Positions 1-7,969 of a DNA stretch of 32,261 nt are shown here, in pieces (position 1 is the first letter of the stretch; each line of letters starts with the position of its first letter). The stretch is from Bacillota bacterium (GTDB lineage Bacteria; Bacillota; Clostridia; Christensenellales; QAND01): assembly GCA_003150225.1 (NCBI GenBank), contig QAND01000034.1, positions 1-32,261 on the forward strand, in the 5' to 3' direction. The notes beneath the pieces are model-generated. The model worked only from the letters and a program-made list of their open reading frames with translations. It was not told the DNA's origin and made no database searches. Both the position numbers and the translations under genes were made by a program.

Positions 1-19
1 AAAAAAATCGCGGAAGTGA

Positions 20-258
20 TCTCATGAAGGAGACGGCATCCTTTCATGGGAGAAACTCCCTTGGGCAAAATGGAAAAGGAGAGGGATAACCGGACCGCTG
101 CCCGTTAATACTAAGGATGCATCCGCGGCCATGGAAGCCATTTCTAGGCTGGTGCGCCATTAGGGGGAGTTCCTCGCCGCGGACAAAAAATAAAGTCCCC
201 TGGGGACGGAGGTTTTGGTTCTGCCCAGAAGGGCAAGGGAACCTATGCCCCCCGGGCA
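20..258 (+). ncRNA. Candidate structured leader RNA
   Basis: No convincing protein fits here, but the stretch is packed with compatible inverted repeats. These are GCATCC 36-41 with GGATGC 115-120, enclosing hairpin GGGAG-AAA-CTCCC at 48-60 and the pairing GGGCA 63-67 with TGCCC 99-103. Next comes TCCGCGG 122-128 with CCGCGGA 177-183, enclosing AGCC 136-139 with GGCT 147-150. Three hairpins follow at 195-207, 217-243 (AGAA loop, three-base bulge) and 246-258. The last ends just before the AGGAGG ribosome binding site of the gene at 273. TGCCC/GGGCA blocks recur three times, so alternative pairings are possible, as in a switch. I do not recognise a known riboswitch class. The strand is inferred from position upstream of the plus-strand gene, and the true 5' end may lie outside the window. 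Confidence 0.45.
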
Positions 259-272
259 GGAGGAGGCGCGGT

Positions 273-761
273 ATGAAAAAACGGTTTGTTCCGGAGGGGA
301 ATCCCATCATCATAACCCCCGGTGGGCGGCAGAACAACACTGCCAAGCGCATGCTTTTGGGATTTGGGCTGATGCTGCTCTACGGCCTGGTGCTGGGCCC
401 GGTGGTGCGGACTCTTTTGCCCAAGGCCTATCTTTTGGTGTCCATCTCGGCGGCCATGGCCGTGGTGCTTTTGCTGAACGCCACCAACAGGCGTGTGCTA
501 TATGTATACCGGGATCGCATCGTGGAAAAACGTACCCTGCGTCCCGCCCATACGTTTTATTTTTATAATGTGACCCAGATCAAAAAACGCCGTGGGCAGA
601 AGTATCACATTCAGTTTGGGCACCGGCGGCTGACCATCCCACTGCATCTTACCAATGCTGAGGCCATTTTAAGCTCCATGGAACGGTACTTCAAGCACAA
701 GGACAATGTGGTGCCCATCAGCCTGCTGCGGATTTTAAAGGAGATACAGGTATCCGCATAG
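273..761 (+). CDS. Small membrane protein with PH-like domain
   Basis: A 162-residue protein of unknown function. The start is ATG 273, preceded by AGGAGG at 261-266; longer in-frame extensions would run into the structured leader. Two hydrophobic segments lie near residues 26-46 and 51-67 as a hairpin. A cytoplasmic part follows that begins RRVLYVYRDRIVEKR and has the alternating beta pattern of bacterial PH-like (YcxB-type) domains. The next gene, 870-1433, has the same plan (two membrane segments, then 'VYGDRLIARKW'), so the two look like diverged paralogues. The PH-like assignment is inferred from pattern only. Confidence 0.75.
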   Translation: MKKRFVPEGNPIIITPGGRQNNTAKRMLLGFGLMLLYGLVLGPVVRTLLPKAYLLVSISAAMAVVLLLNATNRRVLYVYRDRIVEKRTLRPAHTFYFYNVTQIKKRRGQKYHIQFGHRRLTIPLHLTNAEAILSSMERYFKHKDNVVPISLLRILKEIQVSA

Positions 762-804
762 GGAAAGTGGGTATAAAGAAAGCATGAAATTACCGGAATG
801 CGCC

Positions 805-833
805 TAGGCAAGGACCGGGAATCATATTATAAT
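805..833 (+). promoter_or_regulatory. Sigma-A promoter for gene at 870
   Basis: The -35 is TAGGCA (805-810), the spacer is 17 bases, and the -10 is TATAAT (828-833). The start codon follows 36 bases downstream with AGGAGG between, so the second PH-like gene can be transcribed on its own. Confidence 0.6.
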
Positions 834-869
834 GAATGCAAATCAGGGCATAAGGCCCCAAGGAGGATC

Positions 870-1433
870 ATGGCTGGATTGTTTGTAAACCGGAATCGGA
901 CCGCAGAGGACTGCGTAGAGATCAAATATCCCCTTCAGGTACGGATCACCGCCCTGTTGCTCACCGCCTTTTCCATGCTTTGCTATGCCATGATTCTTTT
1001 GGGCTACATGCCCCTTTATGGCCTTACCCTTTTTGTGGTATCCACCCTGGTGCTGTTTTCCGTCATCATGCTGTGTAACGTCAGCATGAATTACCTCAAC
1101 TGGCGGATTCAGGTCTATGGGGACCGGCTCATTGCCCGGAAGTGGAACATGGCTGAAAAGGAGCTGCCCTTTTCCGAATTGACCGCGGTTTGGGATCCCG
1201 CCATGATGAATGAGCTGCGCCAGATGCAGGGAAAGGCTCCCACGAAAAAGAGCGGCAAGCAGTATTGCGCTCTGGTCTTTGGAGGGGACTTTATCTTTGT
1301 GCCCATGGACAATGTCAATTCCCCGGCCCTGGTTCAGCGCATCCGCCGCTACTGCGAGGGAATGGATGGCCCGCAGGCTGAAAAGGTCCGCAGGACGCTG
1401 GCCTCCATGGAGGATGGCAATTCCAAGGACTAG
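870..1433 (+). CDS. Small membrane protein with PH-like domain
   Basis: A 187-residue protein of unknown function. ATG 870 follows AGGAGG at 861-866 at normal spacing. After a short cytoplasmic N terminus there are two strong membrane helices (about residues 27-47 and 50-70). A soluble domain follows, starting WRIQVYGDRLIARKW and containing FSELTAVWDP and CALVFGGDFIFVPM, the strand-rich pattern of PH-like domains. It resembles the preceding protein in layout and in the YGDRL/YRDRI segment. It has its own promoter (805-833) and ends before a strong bidirectional terminator. No enzymatic motif is visible. A role in membrane signalling or scaffolding would be guesswork. Confidence 0.75.
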   Translation: MAGLFVNRNRTAEDCVEIKYPLQVRITALLLTAFSMLCYAMILLGYMPLYGLTLFVVSTLVLFSVIMLCNVSMNYLNWRIQVYGDRLIARKWNMAEKELPFSELTAVWDPAMMNELRQMQGKAPTKKSGKQYCALVFGGDFIFVPMDNVNSPALVQRIRRYCEGMDGPQAEKVRRTLASMEDGNSKD

Positions 1434-1485
1434 CCGCATCTGGCCGCGGAATAGCTGGAGAACGGCGGCGCCAAAGAATAGAAAG

Positions 1486-1514
1486 AAAAGCCCGGCCATT
1501 GGCCGGGCTTTGTT
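1486..1514. terminator. Bidirectional terminator
   Basis: Perfect stem GCCCGGCC-ATT-GGCCGGGC (1490-1508), followed by TTTGTTT on the plus strand and TTTTCTTTC on the minus strand. It sits between two convergent genes and can serve both. Confidence 0.85.
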
Positions 1515-2002
1515 TATGGATCCGCAAGAGGGGGACGCTCCATGATGTGATAAGGAAGTCCGGTTCGGGCGCTGGGAATGACGCGGGAGGTTTGGAACCC
1601 TGCCCGGCTGTATACCGTTATGGCGCGCTGGTTAAAAGCGGCCACCGAAAGCCGAAAGGGAAGGGGGCCGTAGAGACGTCTTCCGAAATCCAGCCCCACC
1701 CGCAGGAAGGATTCTCCTGCTCCACGGCCGCAGAGGCTGGGATGGAGCCCCAGGCCGATGTCCACCGCTGTAGGGGGATAGACATTGGGCAAGAGGGTGG
1801 GAATTTGGGCGGAAGGGCCGTAGCAGTACAGTCCCACGGGGCAGGGCTGCTGATCGTCCACCACGGCAAAATAAGCGCCGTTCAACAGATGGGCGATGGT
1901 CTCGGGGCTGTTTTGAAAGCTGTATTGAGCATAGATACCGGGATAGGTCCAACGGGCGATCTCCTGAGCCCGTTCCCGGTCCATGGGCTGAACACGGATC
2001 AT
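1514..2002 (-). CDS. GNAT family N-acetyltransferase
   Basis: A 162-residue predicted acetyl-CoA-dependent N-acyltransferase. The start ATG (complement of 2000-2002) is preceded by AAAGGAGG at correct spacing, whereas the upstream extension lies over a promoter. The fold signature is a mid-protein strand VDIGLGLHPSLCGRGAGESF, the usual R/Q-x-x-G-x-G/A acetyl-CoA loop appearing as CGRGAG. The C-terminal part LSVAAFNQRAITVYSRAGF is the classic N-x-x-A-x-x-x-Y-x-x-x-GF segment. The N-terminal segment FAVVDDQQPCPVGLYCYGP is the beta strand pair before the binding loop. The substrate is unknown. A minus-strand TATTAT at 2024-2029 places transcription start almost on the ribosome binding site. The 3' end abuts the shared terminator. 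Confidence 0.85.
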   Translation of the reverse strand: MIRVQPMDRERAQEIARWTYPGIYAQYSFQNSPETIAHLLNGAYFAVVDDQQPCPVGLYCYGPSAQIPTLLPNVYPPTAVDIGLGLHPSLCGRGAGESFLRVGLDFGRRLYGPLPFRLSVAAFNQRAITVYSRAGFQTSRVIPSARTGLPYHIMERPPLADP

Positions 2003-2119
2003 GGACGGACGCCTCCTTTGGCTATAATAGCATGCTCGGGGAGAAAAGACCAGGCGGCCACGCACCCATCGACAGCCCTTTGCGTACTCTGATATGGAGT
2101 CTATAAAGGGAGTGATACC

Positions 2120-3919
2120 ATGAGTGCAATCGCGGGATTCTTGTGCTGGGACGCCGGCCGTAAAGAGGATATCCTTCTTCAGATGCTAAAGGCCCTCCGC
2201 CAAAGGGGCGTCCATGGCCTGGGAGAGTTTCGGGGGGAGTCGGTGGCCCTGGGCAGCGTCCGCTGCGGAGGAGATGAGATCCAGCCCCTGGTAAAGTCCA
2301 TCCACGGGCGGCAGCTGGCGGTGGTCTTCAGCGGGGAAATTTACAACGAACAGGAGCTCATCCGGGAGCTGGGAGGCCAAGGACACCGGCTGATCCTAAA
2401 GTCCGCCCCTGAGATCGTCTTACATAGCTATATCCAGTGGGGGGAACGGTTTGTTACAAGGCTTCGCGGCGTATTCTCCTTTGCCATCACCGACGGCACC
2501 AAGCTGTATTTGGCCCGGGATCAGATGGGAGTTCAGCCTCTGTTCTTCTACCGGTATGGGGGGCAGCTTGCCTTTGCTTCTCAGATCAAAGCGCTGTTTC
2601 AGTATCCTGGGGTTAGTACCGTGGTGGATGGGGAGGGCGTGGCGGAGCTCATGGCCATCCTGCCCGCCCGGACACCTGGGTATGGGGTGTTTCGGGATCT
2701 GGAGGAGCTGCTTCCCGGCCACTATCTTGTCTACGATGGACGGGAGTGCAGGACGGAGTGCTATTGGCGGATCATGCCCAGGGTCCATGGGGAAAACTAT
2801 GAGGATACCGTGGCCGCCGTCCGGGAACTGGTACGGGACGCCATCCTTAGCCAGAACGCCGATGGGGCCAATGCCAGCATGTTATCCGGCGGTCTGGATT
2901 CCAGCATCGTGACGGGGGTGCTGGCCCGGGAACTGGAGAAAACCGGGGGACGGGTCCACACCTTCTCGGTGGACTTTGAGGAGAATGAGCGCCATTTTAA
3001 GAGCAATCTCTTTCAGCCCGAGCGGGACAGCAGTTATGCGGAGCTGATGGTTCTGGAAAAGAAAACCCTTCATGAGGACTGCGTCATCTCCATCGACGCC
3101 CTCAGCGAGGCCATCCTTCCGGCCATGGGATTCCGCGATTTACCCGGCATGGCGGACATCGACGCGTCGCTGTACCTCTTCTGCCGGGAGATCGCCGGGC
3201 GAACCCATGCGGTCTTCAGCGGGGAATGTGCCGACGAGGTCTTTGGAGGGTATCCTTGGTTCTACCGGGAGGAGCTCAGAAATACCGGATACTTCCCCTG
3301 GAGCCGGGACATGGACTACCGGGAGTCCTTTTTGAAAAAAGGTATCCGCCTGGATCTGCCCGGCCATGTAAAGGCCCGCTACGACGCCTATATGGCCGCG
3401 CTGCCGGAGTTTCCGGGGGATCAGGACGCCAAGGAGCTTTGGAAGCTTTTCAACCTGAACCTCTCCTACTTTGGCTCCAACCTGGTGGAACGTACCGAGC
3501 GAATGAGTTCTCACGCCGGGCTTATGGTGCGGATGCCTTTTGCGGATCCTGCGCTGGTGGAATACGTGTTCTCCATCCCCTGGGAGATGAAGTTTAAAGA
3601 CGGACGGGAAAAGGGCCTTTTGCGGGATGCCATGCGGGAATATCTCCCCGAGGCCATCTTTGCCCGAAAGAAGAGCCCCTATCCCAAGACCTACCATCCT
3701 CGGTATGAGGAGCGAATGCGGGCCATGCTCGGCCAGGTGCTAGAGGATGGAGACGCCCCCATCTACGAATTGGTGGAGCGGCAGGCCCTGATGGATCTGG
3801 CCGAGGGAACCGTGGCGCGGCCCTGGTTTGGCCAGCTGATGGCGGGTCCCCAGCTCATGGCCTATATGGTGCAGCTCAACGGATGGCTGCGGGAGTATGA
3901 CGTGCGGATTCGGATTTAG
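2120..3919 (+). CDS. asnB: Asparagine synthetase B family, degenerate glutaminase site
   Basis: A 599-residue protein, the normal length for AsnB, which makes asparagine from aspartate, ATP and an amide or ammonia nitrogen. ATG 2120 follows AAGGGAG. The C-terminal synthetase domain looks intact: PP-loop SGGLDSS at residues 256-262, then GECADEVFGGY, and RMPFADPALVEYVFSIP near the end. The N-terminal class II amidotransferase domain keeps its framework (SGEIYN, LRGVFSFAI, LARDQMGVQPLF). It lacks the catalytic Cys after Met (the protein starts MSAIAGF, not MCGIAGF). The usual NGEIYN is SGEIYN (Ser71), the Asp of the SDTE motif is Ala96, and HRGPD reads QRGVH. It is therefore predicted not to hydrolyse glutamine, and ammonia dependence or another acceptor is inferred. 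The gene stands alone. Confidence 0.9.
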   Translation: MSAIAGFLCWDAGRKEDILLQMLKALRQRGVHGLGEFRGESVALGSVRCGGDEIQPLVKSIHGRQLAVVFSGEIYNEQELIRELGGQGHRLILKSAPEIVLHSYIQWGERFVTRLRGVFSFAITDGTKLYLARDQMGVQPLFFYRYGGQLAFASQIKALFQYPGVSTVVDGEGVAELMAILPARTPGYGVFRDLEELLPGHYLVYDGRECRTECYWRIMPRVHGENYEDTVAAVRELVRDAILSQNADGANASMLSGGLDSSIVTGVLARELEKTGGRVHTFSVDFEENERHFKSNLFQPERDSSYAELMVLEKKTLHEDCVISIDALSEAILPAMGFRDLPGMADIDASLYLFCREIAGRTHAVFSGECADEVFGGYPWFYREELRNTGYFPWSRDMDYRESFLKKGIRLDLPGHVKARYDAYMAALPEFPGDQDAKELWKLFNLNLSYFGSNLVERTERMSSHAGLMVRMPFADPALVEYVFSIPWEMKFKDGREKGLLRDAMREYLPEAIFARKKSPYPKTYHPRYEERMRAMLGQVLEDGDAPIYELVERQALMDLAEGTVARPWFGQLMAGPQLMAYMVQLNGWLREYDVRIRI

Positions 3920-4107
3920 GGATGTCGATTGGCTTTAATCCTCTTTGTAGGCGAAGCCGCCGACGGCACGTGGCTGCCGCCGCGCGGCGGGGAGGTCTGC
4001 CGCCATGCCCATGGCGCCCTTGAGGAGGGGACGGTATCCGGCGCATGTTTTCAAGGGGTATTCGGGCATACTCTAGGGAGAAGCCTTGAGAAAAAGGAGG
4101 AATCCCT
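3920..4107. other. Intergenic region with GC-rich inverted repeat
   Basis: No gene is seen. A GC-rich inverted repeat, GCCGCCGCGCGGCGG (around 3975-3989), lies after asnB without a T-run, so it is at best a weak terminator. Near the next gene, CATACTCTA (4067-4075) matches the -10 pattern CATAnnnTA of sporulation sigma factors, but no well-spaced -35 is evident. Confidence 0.3.
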
Positions 4108-4824
4108 ATGCTGGTTGTATTGGTGCGCTCCGCCATCCTATACATTACGGTGGTGGTGTTTATGCGCATGATGGGGAAACGGCAGATCAGCCAGATGCAG
4201 CCCTTTGAACTGGTTATCACCATCATGGTGGCCGACTTGGTGGCGGGGCCCATGGAAAACATGGGCATCCCGCTCATCGAAGGCGTGATTCCCTTGATCA
4301 CCCTGCTGGTGATCCATAATCTCTTCGACGTCCTCTGCCAGAAAAGCAAGGTGATGCGGCGCATCATCTGCGGTTCTCCCAGCATTTTGATCGAGAATGG
4401 GGTGCTCAACCAGAAGGAGCTCCGCAAGCTCAACATCAACATGAGCGATCTGATGGAAAACCTGCGGAACACGGGCAATATGGATATCAGCCAGATCATG
4501 TACTGTATCATCGAGACCAACGGCACCATCAGCGTGATCCCCAAAGCGGCGAACCGGCCCGCCACCAGCCAGGAGGCGGGGGTAAAGGCCCAGGAGACCA
4601 CCATGACCTATACCGTCATCTACGAGGGAAAGGCCGATAAGCAGAACTTGGCCGTTCTAAACCTTTCGGAGGCGACGCTGGAGCGGAACCTGAAGCGACT
4701 TGGCTTTCAGGGGATTTCCGATGTCTATGTGGCTATGCTGGATCTGGAGGACAAGCTTTTTGTTCAGCAGAACAAGACCATGAAGGCGTGCACCGCCAAT
4801 TTGAAAAGGACGGGTACCCTATGA
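4108..4824 (+). CDS. DUF421 (YetF-like) membrane protein
   Basis: A 238-residue member of the DUF421/YetF family. ATG 4108 is preceded by AAAGGAGG. Three N-terminal membrane helices (about residues 4-22, 33-50, 57-78) include the family hallmark FMRMMGKRQISQMQPFELV. A cytoplasmic part follows with GSPSILIENGVLNQKELRKLNIN and 'DLMENLRNTGNMDISQ', typical of DUF421. The conserved late segment IETNGTISVIPK is present. The gene overlaps its follower by four bases (ATGA), the common DUF421-DUF4363 pairing. Family members in Bacillus and Clostridium are often linked to spores or spore germination, but the biochemical role is not established. A CATACTCTA element upstream would fit such regulation weakly. 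Confidence 0.9.
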   Translation: MLVVLVRSAILYITVVVFMRMMGKRQISQMQPFELVITIMVADLVAGPMENMGIPLIEGVIPLITLLVIHNLFDVLCQKSKVMRRIICGSPSILIENGVLNQKELRKLNINMSDLMENLRNTGNMDISQIMYCIIETNGTISVIPKAANRPATSQEAGVKAQETTMTYTVIYEGKADKQNLAVLNLSEATLERNLKRLGFQGISDVYVAMLDLEDKLFVQQNKTMKACTANLKRTGTL

Positions 4825-5201
4825 AGAAGATGGCCATATCCCTTTTGATTTTAGCTGTTTTCTGGGGCGGCTCCCTCCTGTGGCAAAACCATGTGGACGA
4901 GCATGTGCTATCCCTATCGGGCAAATGCCAGGAGGTGCTGGATAACATTGCCCTAAAAGAGAGCGACCGCGCCGAGGATGCCATGGTGGAGTTCCATCGG
5001 ATGTGGAAGGATTCCACCGACCATTGGGCCATGATGATGGACCACGCCACATTGGCGGCCATCGAGGAGCATTTTGTGCTGGCTCAATCCTATTGCGCCG
5101 CCGAGGAATTTGGATTGGCCTATGGAGAGCTGGCGGCGCTGCTCAACGATTTGACGGGCATTCCGCGGCTCTATCGCTTGGAATGGAAGAACATCTTATA
5201 G
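4821..5201 (+). CDS. DUF4363-like partner of DUF421 protein
   Basis: A 126-residue protein starting at ATG 4821, which overlaps the stop of the DUF421 gene (ATGA), so translation is probably coupled. It has one N-terminal membrane anchor (about residues 4-21, ISLLILAVFWGGSLLWQ). A predicted extracytoplasmic, all-helical remainder is rich in Glu, His and Ala (RAEDAMVEFHRMWKDSTDHW and following). Length, topology and position match the DUF4363 family that accompanies DUF421 genes in Clostridia. No catalytic motif is visible and the function is unknown. The assignment rests on context more than on recognised residues. Confidence 0.75.
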   Translation: MKKMAISLLILAVFWGGSLLWQNHVDEHVLSLSGKCQEVLDNIALKESDRAEDAMVEFHRMWKDSTDHWAMMMDHATLAAIEEHFVLAQSYCAAEEFGLAYGELAALLNDLTGIPRLYRLEWKNIL

Positions 5202-5221
5202 CCCTCTGGATACAGAAAAGG

Positions 5222-5250
5222 TTGAAAATTGATGGGTTCTGTGTCACAAT
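5222..5250 (+). promoter_or_regulatory. Promoter of LCP gene
   Basis: TTGAAA (5222-5227), 17-base spacer, CACAAT (5245-5250). It lies 40 bases before the GTG start of the LCP gene and just after the DUF4363-like gene. Confidence 0.5.
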
Positions 5251-5289
5251 AAATCATGTTTTTACGATTCATGAGACGAGGTTATTAGC

Positions 5290-6735
5290 GTGAAACGTTG
5301 GTGGAAACGACATTGGAAGAAGGTTATGGCGGGGCTTTGCCTGGTGTTGATCGTAGGGCTGGCCTGGCTAACCATCTACTTTAAGGATATCTATAACCCG
5401 CAGAACCTATTTGGGGATACCAAGCCGCCTTCGGTCGACGAACCCAGCGACTACGATACCCTTTTGAGCCAGGCCGATCTGGATTTCCTGAAAAACCGGG
5501 TGAATATCCTGCTGTTGGGCATCGACAGCGACAATACCCGCGCCAACAGCAACGATCTGTTCCGCACCGATACCGTGATGCTGTGTACCATCAACTTTGA
5601 CACCAAGAAGGTGGATATCATCAGCATCCCCCGGGACAGCTATGTCGTCCTGGCCAGCGGTGGCAAAAACAAGATCAACGCCGCGTTCCCCTTTGGCGGA
5701 GGACTTAAGGGGAACGGGTTCCAGTCCACCATGGCTACCGTCCAGAAGCTGGCGGGGGGCATTCCCATCGATTACTATGTGGCTGTGGATATGAACGGCC
5801 TTTATACTGTGGTGGAGGGCATCGGCGGCGCCGACGTCAATGTGGAGGCGGAATACGTCCACTGTACCTTTGATAAGGCCCACAACAACTGCGGCACCCA
5901 GCACGAGCTGGGGGTTCAGCATTTGGACGGCTATCACTTCCTCTCCTATGTGCGGCAGAGGAAGGGCAGCAGCGACGTGGCCCGGGCGGGCCGCCAGCAG
6001 CGGGCCATTGTGGACGTGGTAAAACAGTTGAAAAAGAGCAATATGCTCACCCAGGTGACCACCCTCTACAATACTTTTGTTAACGATGTCTATACCAACC
6101 TTGATATTCGGCAGCTGGCGGCTTTGGCCGTCTTTGCCATGGATTTGGATATGGAGAACGGCGTGGCCACCCATACCGTGCCGGGAGACTTTTTAAACCT
6201 GAAGAGCGGCTCCACCAACATCAGCTACTGGGGCATCAACCAGACTGCCTGGAAGCAGATGGTTAAGGAGATCTTTGGAGTGGATATCAAGGTGGATATG
6301 TCCATGGATGTATCCAACATCAAGAGCGAGCTTCAGCAGAGCCAGCAGGCCCTTTTGAGCCTCATCAGCAGCGCCAACGGGGAGATTGAAAGCGCCAACA
6401 GCACGATGAGCAGTTTGGGAGAATATATGACCGCTGAGGAGAAAAGCAGACTTTCCGGCGCCATTGCCAGCTGTTCCAACGCGGTGGACGGGGAGATTGA
6501 AAGCGACATTCGGTCTGCATTGTCCGATCTGCGGTCCATCCACAGCGCGGTGAAGACCGCTGCCCAGAACCGGAAGGCGTCCGCTACGCCCACCCCAAGA
6601 CCCACTACCACGCCATCGGCGGATCCCAGTCCCACGCCGGGCCAGCCCACGCCTACCCCCTCGGCTCAGCCAACCCCTGTGCCGTCTACGGCGCCCACTC
6701 CCTCCGCTACCCCTGAGACGGTCCAGGGGGAATGA
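5290..6735 (+). CDS. LytR-CpsA-Psr family cell-wall ligase
   Basis: A 481-residue LCP-family phosphotransferase, of the kind that moves undecaprenyl-phosphate-linked glycopolymers onto peptidoglycan outside the membrane. The start is GTG 5290 with an upstream GACGAGG. A signal anchor follows (residues about 13-31, VMAGLCLVLIVGLAWLTIYF). The catalytic domain (about 70-330) has NILLLGIDS, the Asp/Arg cluster LFRTDTVML, SIPRDSYV with the conserved Arg, KINAAF, and YVRQRKGSSDVARAGRQQR near its end. Then comes a helical segment with NGEIESANS-type repeats (about 345-430) and a Pro/Thr/Ser-rich low-complexity tail (about 435-481) that could span or bind the wall. Several LCP paralogues are usual in Firmicutes, so no symbol is given. 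Confidence 0.92.
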   Translation: MKRWWKRHWKKVMAGLCLVLIVGLAWLTIYFKDIYNPQNLFGDTKPPSVDEPSDYDTLLSQADLDFLKNRVNILLLGIDSDNTRANSNDLFRTDTVMLCTINFDTKKVDIISIPRDSYVVLASGGKNKINAAFPFGGGLKGNGFQSTMATVQKLAGGIPIDYYVAVDMNGLYTVVEGIGGADVNVEAEYVHCTFDKAHNNCGTQHELGVQHLDGYHFLSYVRQRKGSSDVARAGRQQRAIVDVVKQLKKSNMLTQVTTLYNTFVNDVYTNLDIRQLAALAVFAMDLDMENGVATHTVPGDFLNLKSGSTNISYWGINQTAWKQMVKEIFGVDIKVDMSMDVSNIKSELQQSQQALLSLISSANGEIESANSTMSSLGEYMTAEEKSRLSGAIASCSNAVDGEIESDIRSALSDLRSIHSAVKTAAQNRKASATPTPRPTTTPSADPSPTPGQPTPTPSAQPTPVPSTAPTPSATPETVQGE

Positions 6736-6766
6736 GTCCGTCATTGTTATGTAAAGGATTTGTGTG

Positions 6767-7891
6767 ATGATTACAATCAAAGAGGTCAAAACCAACCGGG
6801 AGCTGAAGCGGTTTATCGAGTTTCCCATGAGCCTATACGGGGAGAACCCCAATTACATTCCGGACTTGGTCTCCGATGAGGTCAACAACCTGCGCAAGGA
6901 TAAGAACCCTGCTTTTGAGTTCTGTGAAGCGAGGTACTTTATGGCCTATGAGGATGGCAGACCGGTGGGACGCATTGCCGGCATCCTTAGTAAAAAATCC
7001 AACGAGAAGTGGAATACCAAGCGATTGCGCTTTTCCCGTATCGACTTTGTGGACGATATAGAGGTTTCCGGCGCTCTCCTTGACGCCGTAGAGGAATGGG
7101 CCCGGGAGCTGGGCATGGAGGAAGTCCATGGCCCCATCGGATTTACCGATATGGACAAGGAGGGGATGCTCATCGAGGGGTTTGACCGAATGAGCAACTT
7201 CATCACCATCTATAACGCGCCGTATTACAAAGACCATATGGCGGCTCACGGTTACCGGAAGGATGTGGATTGGATTGAGTACCGGGTCAAGGTGCCGGAC
7301 GCGCTGAACCCCAAGGTGGACCGGCTCAGCAAGTTGGTGCTGGAGCGCTATGGCCTCAGCATCTTTCAACCCAAGAGCATCCGAGAGATACGGCCCTATA
7401 TGAAGCCCGTTTTCCGGTTGTTGAACGACGCCTATGGGGAGCTTTACGGCATGGTGGAGCTGACCCCGGCCCTTATTAATAAGTACTATAATCAGTTCAT
7501 CACCATGATCAATCCCCGGTATATCTCGGGGGTATTGGACCAAGAGGGCAATGTAATGGCCATCGGCATCGTGGTGCCCAGCATGGGGCAGGCCATTAAA
7601 AAGAGCAAGGGGAAGCTGTTTCCCCTGGGATGGGCACGCATCCTGCGGGCAACCCGCCAGAAAAATACCGAGCTGGATCTTTTGCTGGTAGCGGTGGATC
7701 CCAAATACCAGGGCAAGGGCCTCAATGCAGTGCTGATGAATCAGATGGTGAAGTCCGCCATCGAGGACGGGATGACCTACGCCGAGACCGGTCCCGAGCT
7801 GGAAACCAATGAAAAGGTTCAGGCCCTATGGAAATATTTTGACGCGGAGCAGCATCGCCGGCGGCGGTGCTGGATCAAGCGGGTTGACTAG
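6767..7891 (+). CDS. Large GNAT-like protein (YghO-type)
   Basis: A 374-residue protein of the group annotated as GNAT family or YghO-like. I chose ATG 6767 over the adjacent GTG 6764 because AAAGGA (6753-6758) is then eight bases away. The N-terminal half has EFPMSLYGENPNYIPDL and FDDIEVSGALLDAVEEWARELGMEEVHGPIGFTDMD-like segments, characteristic of this family. The C-terminal part has a GNAT acetyl-CoA loop YQGKGLNAVLMNQM and then AETGPELETNEKVQALWKYF. These proteins are larger than ordinary GNATs, and substrates are not established. It follows the LCP gene by 31 bases without a terminator, so it is probably co-transcribed with it. Confidence 0.85.
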   Translation: MITIKEVKTNRELKRFIEFPMSLYGENPNYIPDLVSDEVNNLRKDKNPAFEFCEARYFMAYEDGRPVGRIAGILSKKSNEKWNTKRLRFSRIDFVDDIEVSGALLDAVEEWARELGMEEVHGPIGFTDMDKEGMLIEGFDRMSNFITIYNAPYYKDHMAAHGYRKDVDWIEYRVKVPDALNPKVDRLSKLVLERYGLSIFQPKSIREIRPYMKPVFRLLNDAYGELYGMVELTPALINKYYNQFITMINPRYISGVLDQEGNVMAIGIVVPSMGQAIKKSKGKLFPLGWARILRATRQKNTELDLLLVAVDPKYQGKGLNAVLMNQMVKSAIEDGMTYAETGPELETNEKVQALWKYFDAEQHRRRRCWIKRVD

Positions 7892-7922
7892 AAAGGCCAC
7901 TGCTATCATTTTATTGACTGAG

Positions 7923-7953
7923 GCCGCGCCTTTTTGTTTGGGCGCGGCTTTTT
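7923..7953 (+). terminator. Terminator or attenuator directly before fchA
   Basis: Stem GCCGCGCC (7923-7930), loop of ten bases, GGCGCGGC (7941-7948), then TTTTTAT. The ribosome binding site of the next gene (GGGGAGGA, 7957-7964) starts only a few bases later. No promoter can fit in between, so expression of fchA must depend on read-through, which suggests an attenuator rather than a plain terminator. Confidence 0.7.
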
Positions 7954-7969
7954 ATGGGGAGGAATTGCT

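Noticed and set aside
1..27. Frame reading KKIAEVIS followed by a stop at the left edge
   Set aside because: It could be the tail of an upstream gene, but eight codons at the window edge cannot be judged.
20..258. T-box or cobalamin/TPP/SAM/THF riboswitch for the leader RNA
   Set aside because: None of their conserved core strings are present, so no class was assigned.
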